Positions 7,005-15,047 of a stretch of 25,779 nt of DNA are shown piece after piece. This stretch comes from Methanomassiliicoccaceae archaeon UBA113 (GTDB taxonomy: Archaea; Thermoplasmatota; Thermoplasmata; Methanomassiliicoccales; Methanomethylophilaceae), in the NCBI GenBank assembly GCA_002506175.1, contig DAXB01000054.1:1-25779 (forward strand), written 5' to 3'. Position numbers and translations under genes: made by a program. The notes under the pieces are model-generated. The model was not told where the DNA came from and ran no database searches. It saw nothing but the letters and a program-made list of their open reading frames with translations. Each line of letters begins with the position of its first letter. Position 1 is the first letter of the stretch.

Positions 7005-9290
7005 ATGAATGAAAGGAAACTGATTGCCGGAGCAGCCATAACGGCCGTTATCCTGATCCTTCTGGCCGGATACATAGTCTCGGAGCAGAACAATATACCC
7101 GACATAACAGGGAAGTACATACTGACCGAGGGGCAGTTCGCCCTCCTTGACGGTAACGAAGTGACGTTCTACGATGAGGAGGAGGTCATCTTCGAAATCG
7201 CATCGTTCGATGGACACCGGGCCGTGGGATACTGGAACGGAACATTCTGTGCCGGTGTGTACGACAGAGGTTACCTTACATTCACATCCACATACTCCAT
7301 CCCCGGACTGGGCACTATGCTGGAGGACGTCGGTGGATATGTACAGGACAACAAGCTCTACCTCGGATCCCTGAGCAAGAGCGACACCGGGATCACGATC
7401 GCCACCGGATACATACTGGTCAAAGAAGGCACGGACCCCACGCTCCCGGAGCGCGAAGAGAAGCTGTCTGTCGGAGATGTCTTCGAATCGTTCGCCAGCG
7501 ACGTCGCATTCGACGGAATGACAGGGGATGCGAAAATCGATTCATACACGATCAGCGTGACCGATTTCCAGTGCGGGATGTTCGTACTGGAACACAGACT
7601 GTCGATGAATGACGGCCAATACACCGAAGCGTACAAAACGGTCGCCATGAGGTATTCGGAGAACAGCTACATGTCCGGCATAGAATCCTCCGGCGAAATA
7701 GCATACATCCACGTCGACGGAAAGCATCTGACCATCGAGTACAACTACCAGGTAGAGGGCACCCACATCACATGCACCCACTATATGTCATGCGACGGCA
7801 ACACTTTCGACAAACCCTATGTTTCGATGATCTCCGGACTCGTGTACAGAGGGCAGTCATACACCCTCACCAGCGAGAAGAAGGAGTACAACATGGAGGT
7901 CTCCATGTCGTTCGGGAATGCCGTCGGCAACGCGTACCCCGTATACGAGACGGAAGGGCCGTACGAGTTCACCGAGTACATCCAGCTGATGCCCAATAAG
8001 GGCGGCGACGGGTACCAGATCAACACGATCTACAGAGGGTCGAACGTGATCGGCGATTACAAGGCCATGGCCACCGGATGGCTCAGCGGCGACCTCAAGA
8101 CCATGAACATCAAGTTTGCGGTCCTCTACAGCAACGGCATCTACGAATCCGCGCTGTACCTGATGACGCTCAGCGATGAGCCCAGCATCCTCGGGACATA
8201 CACGATGAAGAGCGGATCCATGGGCATGCTGATAGACGGGGAGTACTTCCTCTATGATGCGCCCAACGCAACAGTGCTCACGATAGACTTCTTCGACGGA
8301 GCTCTGCTCAAAGCAACCATCGACGGAGACGTGTACGTCGGCACATACACAGACGGATACGTCACCCTGTCATCCAGCTACAATCTGGATGGGGCGGACG
8401 GAACGTTCAACGAGAGCGCGTCCTGTTACCTCAAGGACGGAATCCTCCACTACAGCTCCCTCGCATACAACGAGACCTCCGATATGACTGGAGCCGTCCA
8501 GATGATATTTGCGAAAGAAGGAGCTACGGTCAAGGAAACAGCTATCGACCCTGCCATCAAGGTCGGTTCCGTGTTCAACACGTTCGAATACGAGGTGCAG
8601 ACTGCGGATGGATACAAGAAACTGAAGGGTAACCCGTACACCATGACCGTGACGGATTACAGCAGAGGGGTGTACGTGCTAGACCATACGATCACCATAG
8701 GCGGAACGATGAATGAGTACAGGACGCTGGCAGTCCAGGACGGAGAGTTCACCCTGTTCTTCGGATGCGATTCCGTGACCGGCCTGTCCGACATATACAC
8801 GGACGGCAGGAACGCCATAGTCCTCTACAACTTCGGAAGCGGTGATGACAAGGTGCTCGGCACATACCGCATGAGCCTCGGCGACGAATACAAGGAGAGC
8901 GATGCGAAAGATGTATCCGGACTCGTATATGCGGGAACCCTGAGCATCGTCAGCAACACAGGGCACGTCCAAGAGAAAGAATTCAGCATCATGTTCGGAG
9001 ATATGGCCGGAACCATGTGTCAATACGTGATGCTGGTTGACGGAAAAACATATACCGACACCATGCAGCTGATCGCCATACCGGATGGGTCGTATGAGAT
9101 TGTGAGCGGATACACATACGATGACGGAAGCATGACCAAGGGGAACATGTACGGAACCATCAGCTCCGACCTGAGCGTCATGACGATGGTGTCCGAGACA
9201 TTCTGCCCGAATGGATCCACATGGGCCTCGACAGCGACCTTGGTCCTGAACTCGATCGATGATCCGGGCGTCAGTGGACCCATTGAGTGA
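7005..9290 (+). CDS. Membrane-anchored surface protein with two about 360-residue repeats
   Basis: This 761-residue protein starts with a signal-anchor (MNERKLIAGA then a hydrophobic run to about residue 25), and the rest is predicted to lie outside the cell. Residues about 34-393 and 394-755 are two copies of one unit; shared landmarks are GKYIL/GTYTM at the unit start, GVYDRGYLTF/GTYTDGYVTL, VGDVFESF/VGSVFNTF, SGLVYRG/SGLVYAG and SFGNAVGN/MFGDMAGT. The downstream paralog has the same unit once. I chose the ATG at 7005 rather than the upstream TTG because the paralog begins with the same residues and a TATA-like CCTATAATAA sits about 27 nt before. The unit is unknown to me; it is beta-rich in look, perhaps an adhesin or envelope protein. 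Confidence 0.8.
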   Translation: MNERKLIAGAAITAVILILLAGYIVSEQNNIPDITGKYILTEGQFALLDGNEVTFYDEEEVIFEIASFDGHRAVGYWNGTFCAGVYDRGYLTFTSTYSIPGLGTMLEDVGGYVQDNKLYLGSLSKSDTGITIATGYILVKEGTDPTLPEREEKLSVGDVFESFASDVAFDGMTGDAKIDSYTISVTDFQCGMFVLEHRLSMNDGQYTEAYKTVAMRYSENSYMSGIESSGEIAYIHVDGKHLTIEYNYQVEGTHITCTHYMSCDGNTFDKPYVSMISGLVYRGQSYTLTSEKKEYNMEVSMSFGNAVGNAYPVYETEGPYEFTEYIQLMPNKGGDGYQINTIYRGSNVIGDYKAMATGWLSGDLKTMNIKFAVLYSNGIYESALYLMTLSDEPSILGTYTMKSGSMGMLIDGEYFLYDAPNATVLTIDFFDGALLKATIDGDVYVGTYTDGYVTLSSSYNLDGADGTFNESASCYLKDGILHYSSLAYNETSDMTGAVQMIFAKEGATVKETAIDPAIKVGSVFNTFEYEVQTADGYKKLKGNPYTMTVTDYSRGVYVLDHTITIGGTMNEYRTLAVQDGEFTLFFGCDSVTGLSDIYTDGRNAIVLYNFGSGDDKVLGTYRMSLGDEYKESDAKDVSGLVYAGTLSIVSNTGHVQEKEFSIMFGDMAGTMCQYVMLVDGKTYTDTMQLIAIPDGSYEIVSGYTYDDGSMTKGNMYGTISSDLSVMTMVSETFCPNGSTWASTATLVLNSIDDPGVSGPIE

Positions 9291-9313
9291 CTGTGAAACG
9301 ATTTCATTAAAAG

Positions 9314-9366
9314 TGGTCTCTTGCTTCGTTTGAAACGGGATCGGACAAACATGAAGCAAGAGGCCA
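9314..9366. repeat. Long hairpin between the two surface-protein genes
   Basis: Arms TGGTCTCTTGCTTC (9314-9327) and GAAGCAAGAGGCCA (9353-9366) pair over 14 bp with one G-T pair, and the stem continues with GTTTG (9328-9332) and CAAAC (9346-9350) after a 2-nt bulge. The remaining loop is 13 nt. There is no T-run directly after it on the plus strand, so it is not a plain intrinsic terminator; it may be a processing site or small RNA. Confidence 0.6.
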
Positions 9367-9454
9367 TATGATCCATAAACATTCTATCCGCCTTTCCCAA
9401 CCGCGCTAATTTCGTAATACCACGTTGTTTTATCGTACAATCCGATTCTGATTT

Positions 9455-10627
9455 ATGAATGAGAGAAAACTCATTGCCGGAGCGGCTATCGCGGCCGTTG
9501 TCTTGATTCTCCTGGCTGGATTCATAGTCTCGGAACAGGAGAAATCATCCGGCATAAAGGGAAACTACGTCCTCGCAGAAGGCACAACAGCCTATTTCGG
9601 GGAGGACGGAACGGTTACGTACAATGAATCGATCGAAATGAACTTCAGCATCACCGAGTTCGACGGAAAGAACGTCAAAGCGTCATGGAACAGCAGCAAG
9701 CTGGTCGGACAGTACTGCGGCGGATACATCACGTTCGCATGCATCTACGACGGCATGCTTGGAACGAACATCGAGGAAATCAAAGCCACGATCGACGGCA
9801 ACAAGCTGACCCTCTGTGGCATGAAGATCAGCGACAGGGGAATATCGTCCGCAACCAGTGCCGTGTTGTACAAGGAAGGAAGCAAGATCGTCAAGACGGA
9901 ACAGCCCCAGTACATGGAGATCGGAGTCGTCTATGACACATTCGCCTCTAAATGCACCATCGACGGGGAGGCCTACGATGGCATGGTGAAGTCCTACTCC
10001 ATGACTGCTTCAGAGTGGAAAGGCGGAATCTACGTCATCGACCACGAACTTGTCATGGGCAACGGAGTCGAATCGAAATACAGATCGCTGGCAGTCAACA
10101 CCGCCGAGGGATGCGTCATGTCCGGAATCGACAGCTTCTATGGCATATCGTACATCCAGGTGTCCGGAGAGAGGGCATCGGCATCGTACAGCTACGACTA
10201 TCAGGGAAAGACAGTGAACGAAACATGCTACATGACATCCGGCGACCGCTGGACTCTCGAAGATGTGTCTGTGCTCTCCGGACTCGTGTACAAAGGAGAA
10301 TGCACCGCAATATACAACAATGGGGAAAAGAACGTCAGCGATGTCACGACGTCCTTCGGGGATGCAGTCGGCAACACTTACGCGATCATCGGCGAGGAGC
10401 ACGGCGTGACCTACACCGAATACTATCTGGTCACTCCTACGAACCAGCACGACGGATACCTCATATGCGGGAACCGCAGCGGAACCGAAGGCTCGGTGGA
10501 TTACATCCAATTCTCGTCCGGTTACATAACCAAGGACCTGAAGTGGATAGTCATACAGTTCTGCACCATCTACTCGGATGGATCGTACGAGACATCCATG
10601 CACCAGATGCAGCTTGTATCCGCCTGA
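9455..10627 (+). CDS. Membrane-anchored surface protein, single-unit paralog
   Basis: This 390-residue protein is a paralog of the gene before it. The first 28 residues are nearly the same (MNERKLIAGAAIAAVVLILL then AGFIVSEQ), giving one signal-anchor helix, and the remainder matches one repeat unit (GNYVLAEG, GQYCGGYITF, IGVVYDTF, SGLVYKGE, SFGDAVGN). The anchor is conserved far better than the body, so the body has diverged quickly or the anchor region was copied recently. A TATA-like TTTTATCG lies at about 9429-9436, 23-25 nt before the ATG, so the message is probably leaderless. A GC-rich hairpin follows the stop. The cellular role is unknown; it is predicted to be exposed outside the membrane. 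Confidence 0.8.
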   Translation: MNERKLIAGAAIAAVVLILLAGFIVSEQEKSSGIKGNYVLAEGTTAYFGEDGTVTYNESIEMNFSITEFDGKNVKASWNSSKLVGQYCGGYITFACIYDGMLGTNIEEIKATIDGNKLTLCGMKISDRGISSATSAVLYKEGSKIVKTEQPQYMEIGVVYDTFASKCTIDGEAYDGMVKSYSMTASEWKGGIYVIDHELVMGNGVESKYRSLAVNTAEGCVMSGIDSFYGISYIQVSGERASASYSYDYQGKTVNETCYMTSGDRWTLEDVSVLSGLVYKGECTAIYNNGEKNVSDVTTSFGDAVGNTYAIIGEEHGVTYTEYYLVTPTNQHDGYLICGNRSGTEGSVDYIQFSSGYITKDLKWIVIQFCTIYSDGSYETSMHQMQLVSA

Positions 10628-10638
10628 TGTAAACCATA

Positions 10639-10667
10639 CCGCCGTTCGTCCGGTGGACGTTCGGCGG
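10639..10667 (+). terminator. Hairpin after the second surface-protein gene
   Basis: CCGCCG (10639-10644) pairs with CGGCGG (10662-10667), then a TT/TT internal loop, then CGTCC (10647-10651) pairs with GGACG (10655-10659) around the loop GGT. It lies 12 bases after the stop codon and is followed by a pyrimidine-rich stretch. Confidence 0.6.
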
Positions 10668-10700
10668 GAATCTTCCTTCCGATATAGTTATGAAAAAACT

Positions 10701-10716
10701 GGTCCCGGACGGGACC
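10701..10716 (-). terminator. Terminator of the small minus-strand gene
   Basis: GGTCCCG (10701-10707) and CGGGACC (10710-10716) pair perfectly around two bases. Read on the minus strand it is followed by AGTTTTTT, a typical U-run, shortly after the stop codon of the 58-residue gene. Confidence 0.65.
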
Positions 10717-10727
10717 GATGGGTTTGA

Positions 10728-10904
10728 TCAGTCGCACATAAGGCATCTGAGGGTGTTGTTGACGTAGGCCTTGATCTCCTCGGGAGTCTTTCCCTCGGCG
10801 ACCTTGGCGAGGACGCTGAGCATCCCGTCTGCGTACTCCGCCTCGGAGTTGTTCTTGCTCTTCATCTTCGCGACCATGTCTTTCTCTTCTTCGATACTCA
10901 TCAT
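10728..10904 (-). CDS. Small acidic/helical protein, 58 residues
   Basis: This small protein (MMSIEEEKDMVAKMKSKNNS at the start) looks mostly helical and ends with a Cys-Leu-Met-Cys-Asp tail whose CxxC could bind metal. I do not recognise it. Several starts are possible: a GTG at 10931 and ATGs at 10916, 10904 and 10901. I prefer 10904 because a TATA-like CATATATG at 10931-10938 puts the likely transcription start close to it, giving a leaderless message like several neighbours. A clear terminator follows the stop. The phrase AEGKTPEEIKAYV recalls small regulatory or scaffold proteins, but no function can be assigned. Confidence 0.55.
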   Translation of the reverse strand: MMSIEEEKDMVAKMKSKNNSEAEYADGMLSVLAKVAEGKTPEEIKAYVNNTLRCLMCD

Positions 10905-11065
10905 GATATCGGGCATGAGTTGTCGTTTCACATATATGCAAGTATCCCGCAGAGTTAAGTGTTCATCGATAACAGAAATAATGAGTGAAAAACACAGAAA
11001 TCTTCATTTTTGATGAAATCATAATCTCGAAGTCATTTTTAAATAGACAACAACCCCTAGGATTC

Positions 11066-11340
11066 CATAACACCTGGTGAGCAATACCAGGCGGGCCCTT
11101 TGGGCCAGGGACCTGCTCAACGCAGGCCGAATATCACCAGAAGGTCGGAGGTTGCCCGTAGGACCTTACAGATGATATCGAGGACTTTTGTCCTCTCGGA
11201 GGGTATGGAGTCTTTTTCCATATTATCTCCGCAGAGCCCGTCTGTCGGGCTCTGCAACTCCTTCTGAGAACTGATGGGTATAATAGGCCGCTCTTGAGAA
11301 TTAAGTCCGCTGTTTTTGACACGGTTTCGAGAGTTTTTCA
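11066..11340 (+). ncRNA. Candidate structured non-coding RNA, unclassified
   Basis: A TATA-like TTTTTAAATAG at 11036-11046 predicts a start near 11066, and T-runs at 11334-11338 and 11344-11347 could end the transcript. Between them is a dense series of hairpins: CCTGGT/ACCAGG (11073-11091), GGCCC/GGGCC (11094-11106), CCTGC/GCAGG (11112-11126), AAGGTC/GACCTT (11141-11167), GAGGAC/GTCCTC with loop TTTT (11180-11195), GGAG+TATGGA with TCCATA+CTCC (11198-11230), a perfect 10-bp GCAGAGCCCG/CGGGCTCTGC (11231-11255), and CCG-TGT/ACACGG (11307-11324). I could not match it to SRP RNA (no GGAAG/GCAG core), RNase P RNA (no ACAGAA..GGCUUA), rRNA, tRNA or a known riboswitch. It could also act as a leader of the next gene. 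Confidence 0.55.
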
Positions 11341-11450
11341 CTCTTTTCGATTTTACTTACGTCATAATACATAATGCAACCAATTACCATATCGAATATG
11401 CAACGAAACTAAACGGTTCCTTCTTTAAACAGATGAATATATGCGGAAGC

Positions 11451-12389
11451 ATGCCCGAAGGACTGAAGGACTCCATCGTAGACATCATCAGACGCAGCGT
11501 AGAAGGGAAACACGTCGGCGTGGCCTGCTCCGGAGGATTGGATTCCGGACTTGTATCAGCGATAGCGAAGGAATACGCCGAATCCGTCACGCTCTACACA
11601 TGCGGAACCACCAACGCATTCGACGTCTCCATGGCGAAGGACCTATCCAAAAGGCTCAACCTGCCGTTCGTCCACGTCCTGATAACCAAGGGCAACATCG
11701 AGGACCTCATCAAGGAGATCGTCACCGCCACGGGCGTATCGGACCCGTTCACCATATCCTATGAACTCCAGCTCTTCAGCGTCTGCAAGGAGGCCAAGGA
11801 GGATATCATCCTCACAGGCCAGGGGGCCGATGAGTACTTCATGGGGTGCGCCAAATACGTCGGCCAGACCCGTGACGACTTCGAACTTCTGAAGAACGCG
11901 GGAGTGGAGAGACTTATGAACGTCTCAGTCCCCTGCGAGATGGAGATCGCCAAATACTTCGGCAAGACGCTCGTGTATCCGTATCTGGAGCCGTCGGTCG
12001 TGTCCGAGGTGGAGAAGCTGGATCCGGAGAGCCTCATACCCAAGGACATGGATTCCAGGAAATCGGTCCTCAAGGATGTCGCCGCAGAGCTTGGTTACGG
12101 ATTCCTGGCCGAGAGGAAGAAGAAATCGTCCCAGTATGGTTCCGGTACTACGGACCTCATCCGCGCATTGGCCAAGGAGAGGGGCGTAGGATACGCCAAC
12201 CTCATCGCCATCTACTATGACGAGGTGGTATACGGTCAGAAATCGAAAGAGAGGGGAGCCGTTGTCAACGCCCGCATCGACCCGATCGTCAAGCTGAAGG
12301 CCGAGAAGATCCTGATGGAGATGGGAAAATCCCCTTCGGATGCCATCGAGGAGTTCTATCGTAAGATAATCAAAGATCACGGCGAATGA
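11451..12389 (+). CDS. Asparagine-synthase-like PP-loop protein with RelB/DinJ-like tail
   Basis: This 312-residue protein has the ATP-pyrophosphatase domain of asparagine synthase (SGGLDS at residues 27-32, later TGQGADEYFMG) but no N-terminal glutaminase domain, so any amidation would need ammonia or a partner. The last 43 or so residues (from about 270: VVNARIDPIVKLKAEKILME, then GKSPSDAIEEFYRKI) closely resemble the ribbon-helix-helix domain of RelB/DinJ antitoxins, fused in frame. I chose the ATG at 11451 because a TATA-like TTCTTTAAAC lies 25 nt before it; an ATG at 11433 is possible. Stand-alone archaeal synthase domains of this kind have uncertain substrates. It follows the structured RNA and precedes the zinc-ribbon membrane protein by 30 bases. 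Confidence 0.8.
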   Translation: MPEGLKDSIVDIIRRSVEGKHVGVACSGGLDSGLVSAIAKEYAESVTLYTCGTTNAFDVSMAKDLSKRLNLPFVHVLITKGNIEDLIKEIVTATGVSDPFTISYELQLFSVCKEAKEDIILTGQGADEYFMGCAKYVGQTRDDFELLKNAGVERLMNVSVPCEMEIAKYFGKTLVYPYLEPSVVSEVEKLDPESLIPKDMDSRKSVLKDVAAELGYGFLAERKKKSSQYGSGTTDLIRALAKERGVGYANLIAIYYDEVVYGQKSKERGAVVNARIDPIVKLKAEKILMEMGKSPSDAIEEFYRKIIKDHGE

Positions 12390-12419
12390 TTTTTTATCCT
12401 GACTGGAGATTTAAGTAAT

Positions 12420-12785
12420 ATGTTCTGCGAAAGATGTGGCCGCATTCTGAAAGACAGCGAGTATGTCTGCCCCGAATGCGGGAAGCAATGCCGTGTGCCT
12501 CCGATTCAGGAGAACCAGTTCTCGCAGGGCAACCCGAGGTTCGGCCAGGTGCAGCCGGTCAACTTCGGAGAGATATTCAAAAGCAGATACTTCCTCGGTT
12601 CTCTGGTCTGCGGATTGCTGGCCGGGTTCGCGGTGACGTACGTCTGGAGATTCACGTTCCTGATGTTCTGCATCCCGCTATTCCTGCCTATGGGAGGGAA
12701 AGGCATAGGTCTCGGCCTGATGATAGGCATAAGCATGGGATGCATGATTGCGATGCTGATCAAAGCGCTGTATCCGATAACGTGA
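12420..12785 (+). CDS. Zinc-ribbon membrane protein
   Basis: This 121-residue protein opens with a zinc ribbon (CERCGR at residues 3-8 and CPECGK at 18-23, a CxxC pair of pairs), then a proline/glutamine-rich linker, then two to three hydrophobic segments (about 60-80, 83-95 and 98-115). Such zinc-ribbon-plus-membrane proteins are common in archaea and mostly uncharacterised. A TTTTTTATC TATA-like element lies about 26 nt before the ATG, so it may have its own leaderless promoter although only 30 bases separate it from the preceding gene. A hairpin shared with the convergent CobW-like gene follows. Confidence 0.7.
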   Translation: MFCERCGRILKDSEYVCPECGKQCRVPPIQENQFSQGNPRFGQVQPVNFGEIFKSRYFLGSLVCGLLAGFAVTYVWRFTFLMFCIPLFLPMGGKGIGLGLMIGISMGCMIAMLIKALYPIT

Positions 12786-12797
12786 TTGATAGAAGAG

Positions 12798-12821
12798 GCC
12801 CGCCGGATGTCCCGGACGGGC
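12798..12821. terminator. Shared hairpin between convergent genes
   Basis: GCCCG+CCGG (12798-12806) pairs with CCGG, a bulged A, and CGGGC (12812-12821) around loop ATGTC. It lies between the stop codons of the zinc-ribbon gene (plus) and the CobW-like gene (minus) and could stop transcription from both sides. Confidence 0.55.
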
Positions 12822-12830
12822 ATTATGGTT

Positions 12831-13421
12831 TCATACCGATATCAGGCTGTACAGGGAATCCATGTTCTCCCCGGTCCTGGCGGATACCGGATAGACCTTC
12901 TTGGCGGGGAAGTTCGCGGAGAACCACTGTGTGATGTGTTCTATCTGACCCGGTTTCGCGATATCGATCTTGTTTATCAGGATGAAATCCGATCCGGACA
13001 TCTGCATCCTGTAGAACTCCTCCTTCTTCTCTAGGAGGGAGTCGAACCTCTCGACATCCGCTATCCCTATGATACTGCAGCTGTCCTCGTCTATCATCGC
13101 CCTGTGAACAAGATCGCTGACCTTGTGAGGCAGGGCCAGACCGGTCGGCTCTATGATGATCACATCCGGGTCTATGTCCCTCTTGATGTTTCTGAGCGCA
13201 TTCTGAAGCGTCCCGGATAGGGTGCAGCAGATGCATCCCTCAGGGAGCTCCACGGCATTGTATCCCTCTGCCTTGATCGTCGCTCCGTCGACCCCGACCT
13301 CTCCCGATTCGTTCACAACCAATGCGGTCTTCTTGCCGCGCTCGGTATAGACCTTCGCCAATCTGAGGAGCAGAGTGGTCTTGCCGCTTCCAAGGAAACC
13401 CCCTATGATGAAGACGTCCAT
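12831..13421 (-). CDS. CobW/COG0523-type metal-chaperone GTPase, short form
   Basis: This 196-residue protein is a G3E-family P-loop GTPase of the CobW/COG0523 group, which use GTP to deliver metals such as zinc or cobalt. It shows the Walker A GGFLGSGKTT (7-16), the switch E-SGEVGVDG, the metal-binding CICC (residues 63-66), IIEPTGLALP (walker B-like) and the base-recognition motif NKID. It ends right after the GTPase domain and lacks the usual CobW C-terminal domain, so it is about 100 residues shorter than typical members. It follows ramA by nine bases and is surely co-transcribed with it, divergent from mtaCB. A role in metal supply to zinc-dependent MtaB or to corrinoid maturation is inference. 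Confidence 0.88.
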   Translation of the reverse strand: MDVFIIGGFLGSGKTTLLLRLAKVYTERGKKTALVVNESGEVGVDGATIKAEGYNAVELPEGCICCTLSGTLQNALRNIKRDIDPDVIIIEPTGLALPHKVSDLVHRAMIDEDSCSIIGIADVERFDSLLEKKEEFYRMQMSGSDFILINKIDIAKPGQIEHITQWFSANFPAKKVYPVSARTGENMDSLYSLISV

Positions 13422-13430
13422 CGTTCCACC

Positions 13431-15047
13431 TCAGAAGGTCAGCTTCAGGTTGTCGTACTTGTATACCTTCTCCGGACAGCTGAACTGGCATCTGTAGCAT
13501 GCGGTTCCGAGGCAGTTCTTGGTCTTGACCACGATCCCCTTGTCATCGGTGACGGACAGTGCGTGCTCGGGACATTCCCTCTCGCACTTCTTGCATCCGG
13601 TGCAACCGTCCATCTTGGCGCGTAGCTCGGTCCCTATATCGTGGAGGATGAATAATCCCCTGTCTCCCAGGTCTGGGATGTCACGCTCCACCATCCTGTG
13701 GACTTTCGGCGTTCCCTTCGGTTTGGGCAACTCCTGGATCCCGACCATGGCATTGTTTTTGTTGTACATCTCCATGCTCATTCCCTCGTCGCACACGGCG
13801 AGCTCCTGGGTGTAGATCTGCTCGAAGGTCGGGTCCCCGGCGAACATCACGTGATTGGCCCTGATTCCGTTGGCGATTCCCTGGAGCTCGTCAAGAAGCT
13901 CCGGATCCCTCAGGATATCGGTGGACATCGCCAGAGAAGTGTTTCCGTACTGGTAGATGGTCTTGCAGGACGGCGGCAGGAGTCCGACGCCTCTGGCCTT
14001 GACCGCATCGACATAGGTTCCTGATGCTCCGGCCATGTACATGATATCGAGATCGCTGAACTTGATTCCTGCATGCTCAAGAAGGGTGAAATGTCCCGCC
14101 CTCATGGCTCCGATGGCTTTCATGGCCTCGGATATGTCGTGTGAATCGATGTACACTCCGTCCTGCAGATGCAACAGCCCGTCGGAGGTGGTGAGCTTTC
14201 CCTTCCTCCAGAGATGCGCATCAAGGACCGCGGAAACCGCTGCGATGACTCCGGTTCCGGTGATTCCGGTGGCCTTTCCGCTCATCGGCCCCTCGGGGGT
14301 GACCTTCTCCAGGGCCAGATCGATTCTGTCCCCGTTCTGCGAGATGATGTTCTCATCAAGTACCTTGCAGATGTATTGGAAATCATATTCCAGATCTGAT
14401 ATGGCGCCGGGTCCGGCGAGCATTCCGCACTTGATCGACTGCCCTTCCATCGCCGGTCCGGCTGCAGCGGATCCGGTGTATATGTCATCACCGATTTTCA
14501 GTGCCATCTCCGCGTTGGTTCCGTAATCGGTTACCATGCAGTTCTCCTTCTGCTCCAGGAATCCGCTCTTGTACATCATGGCAAGAGCATCGGCTCCGAT
14601 CTCGTGCCTGATCGCTGGCGGGACGCATAGTTCGCATCCGTCCCTGACGTTGAGTCCGACGTCCACTGCCGAGAACACTCCCGCATCCCTCTTCTGTGCG
14701 GTGATTCCCCTCGCCTTATGTGCGTTCTCTCCCGCGAAGGCGAGATCATCGACAGGGATTCCCTGGAACAGAGAAAGCTGGATGGGGTTTCCGCATATGC
14801 TGACCCTCTCCACCTTGTTCAGATCTATGTCCAAGGTTGCTATCAGTTTGTTCACGGTGTCTATAAGGATCTTGTGGGCCGTGTCCGTTCCCGCGTTGAT
14901 GCAGAATGTGAGGTGGTCCATGATGTTCGCTCCGGGAAGCGGGTGACATTCGGTCACCGAAGTAGAGAGAATCTTCCCCGTGTCGAGGTCGACCGCGTGT
15001 CCCCTGGTTCCGCTCGTTCCTATGTCCAATGAAATACCGTACGCCAT
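13431..15047 (-). CDS. ramA: RamA-type corrinoid protein reductive activase
   Basis: This 538-residue protein is a reductive activator of corrinoid methyltransferase proteins: it uses ATP to reduce accidentally oxidised Co(II) back to Co(I). The N-terminus has the ASKHA/DUF4445 signature GISLDIGTSGTRGHAVDL and LPGANIMDHLTF, the centre has VTDYGTNAEMAL and GITGTGVIAAVSA, and the C-terminus has two [4Fe-4S] motifs (CTGCKKCERECP and CLGTACYRCQFSCP), in the RamA order. I chose the ATG at 15047 over 15056 because GGAG at 15057-15060 is then nine bases upstream. Methanosarcina RamA serves methylamine systems; here the divergent partner is mtaCB, so it probably serves MtaC and perhaps other corrinoid proteins. 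The Co target is not proven. Confidence 0.9.
   Translation of the reverse strand: MAYGISLDIGTSGTRGHAVDLDTGKILSTSVTECHPLPGANIMDHLTFCINAGTDTAHKILIDTVNKLIATLDIDLNKVERVSICGNPIQLSLFQGIPVDDLAFAGENAHKARGITAQKRDAGVFSAVDVGLNVRDGCELCVPPAIRHEIGADALAMMYKSGFLEQKENCMVTDYGTNAEMALKIGDDIYTGSAAAGPAMEGQSIKCGMLAGPGAISDLEYDFQYICKVLDENIISQNGDRIDLALEKVTPEGPMSGKATGITGTGVIAAVSAVLDAHLWRKGKLTTSDGLLHLQDGVYIDSHDISEAMKAIGAMRAGHFTLLEHAGIKFSDLDIMYMAGASGTYVDAVKARGVGLLPPSCKTIYQYGNTSLAMSTDILRDPELLDELQGIANGIRANHVMFAGDPTFEQIYTQELAVCDEGMSMEMYNKNNAMVGIQELPKPKGTPKVHRMVERDIPDLGDRGLFILHDIGTELRAKMDGCTGCKKCERECPEHALSVTDDKGIVVKTKNCLGTACYRCQFSCPEKVYKYDNLKLTF

Noticed and set aside
8679..9359. 226-codon minus-strand frame opposite the first surface protein
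   Set aside because: It is antisense to a well-supported repeat protein, with no family motif or promoter.
11100..11130. Similarity of GGCCAGGGACCTGC to the cobalamin riboswitch B12 box
   Set aside because: The match is one base short and the rest of the aptamer (GCCACTG element, upstream conserved core) is missing; the hairpin arrangement also differs.
11250..11300. CTGAGA and CTGAT words suggesting a TPP riboswitch
   Set aside because: Their order and spacing do not fit the TPP aptamer and the GCGTAGGGA part is absent.
11117..11341. Minus-strand 74-codon reading frame
   Set aside because: It lies entirely across the hairpin series of the RNA candidate, has no recognisable protein features, and the plus strand has the promoter-like element and T-runs.
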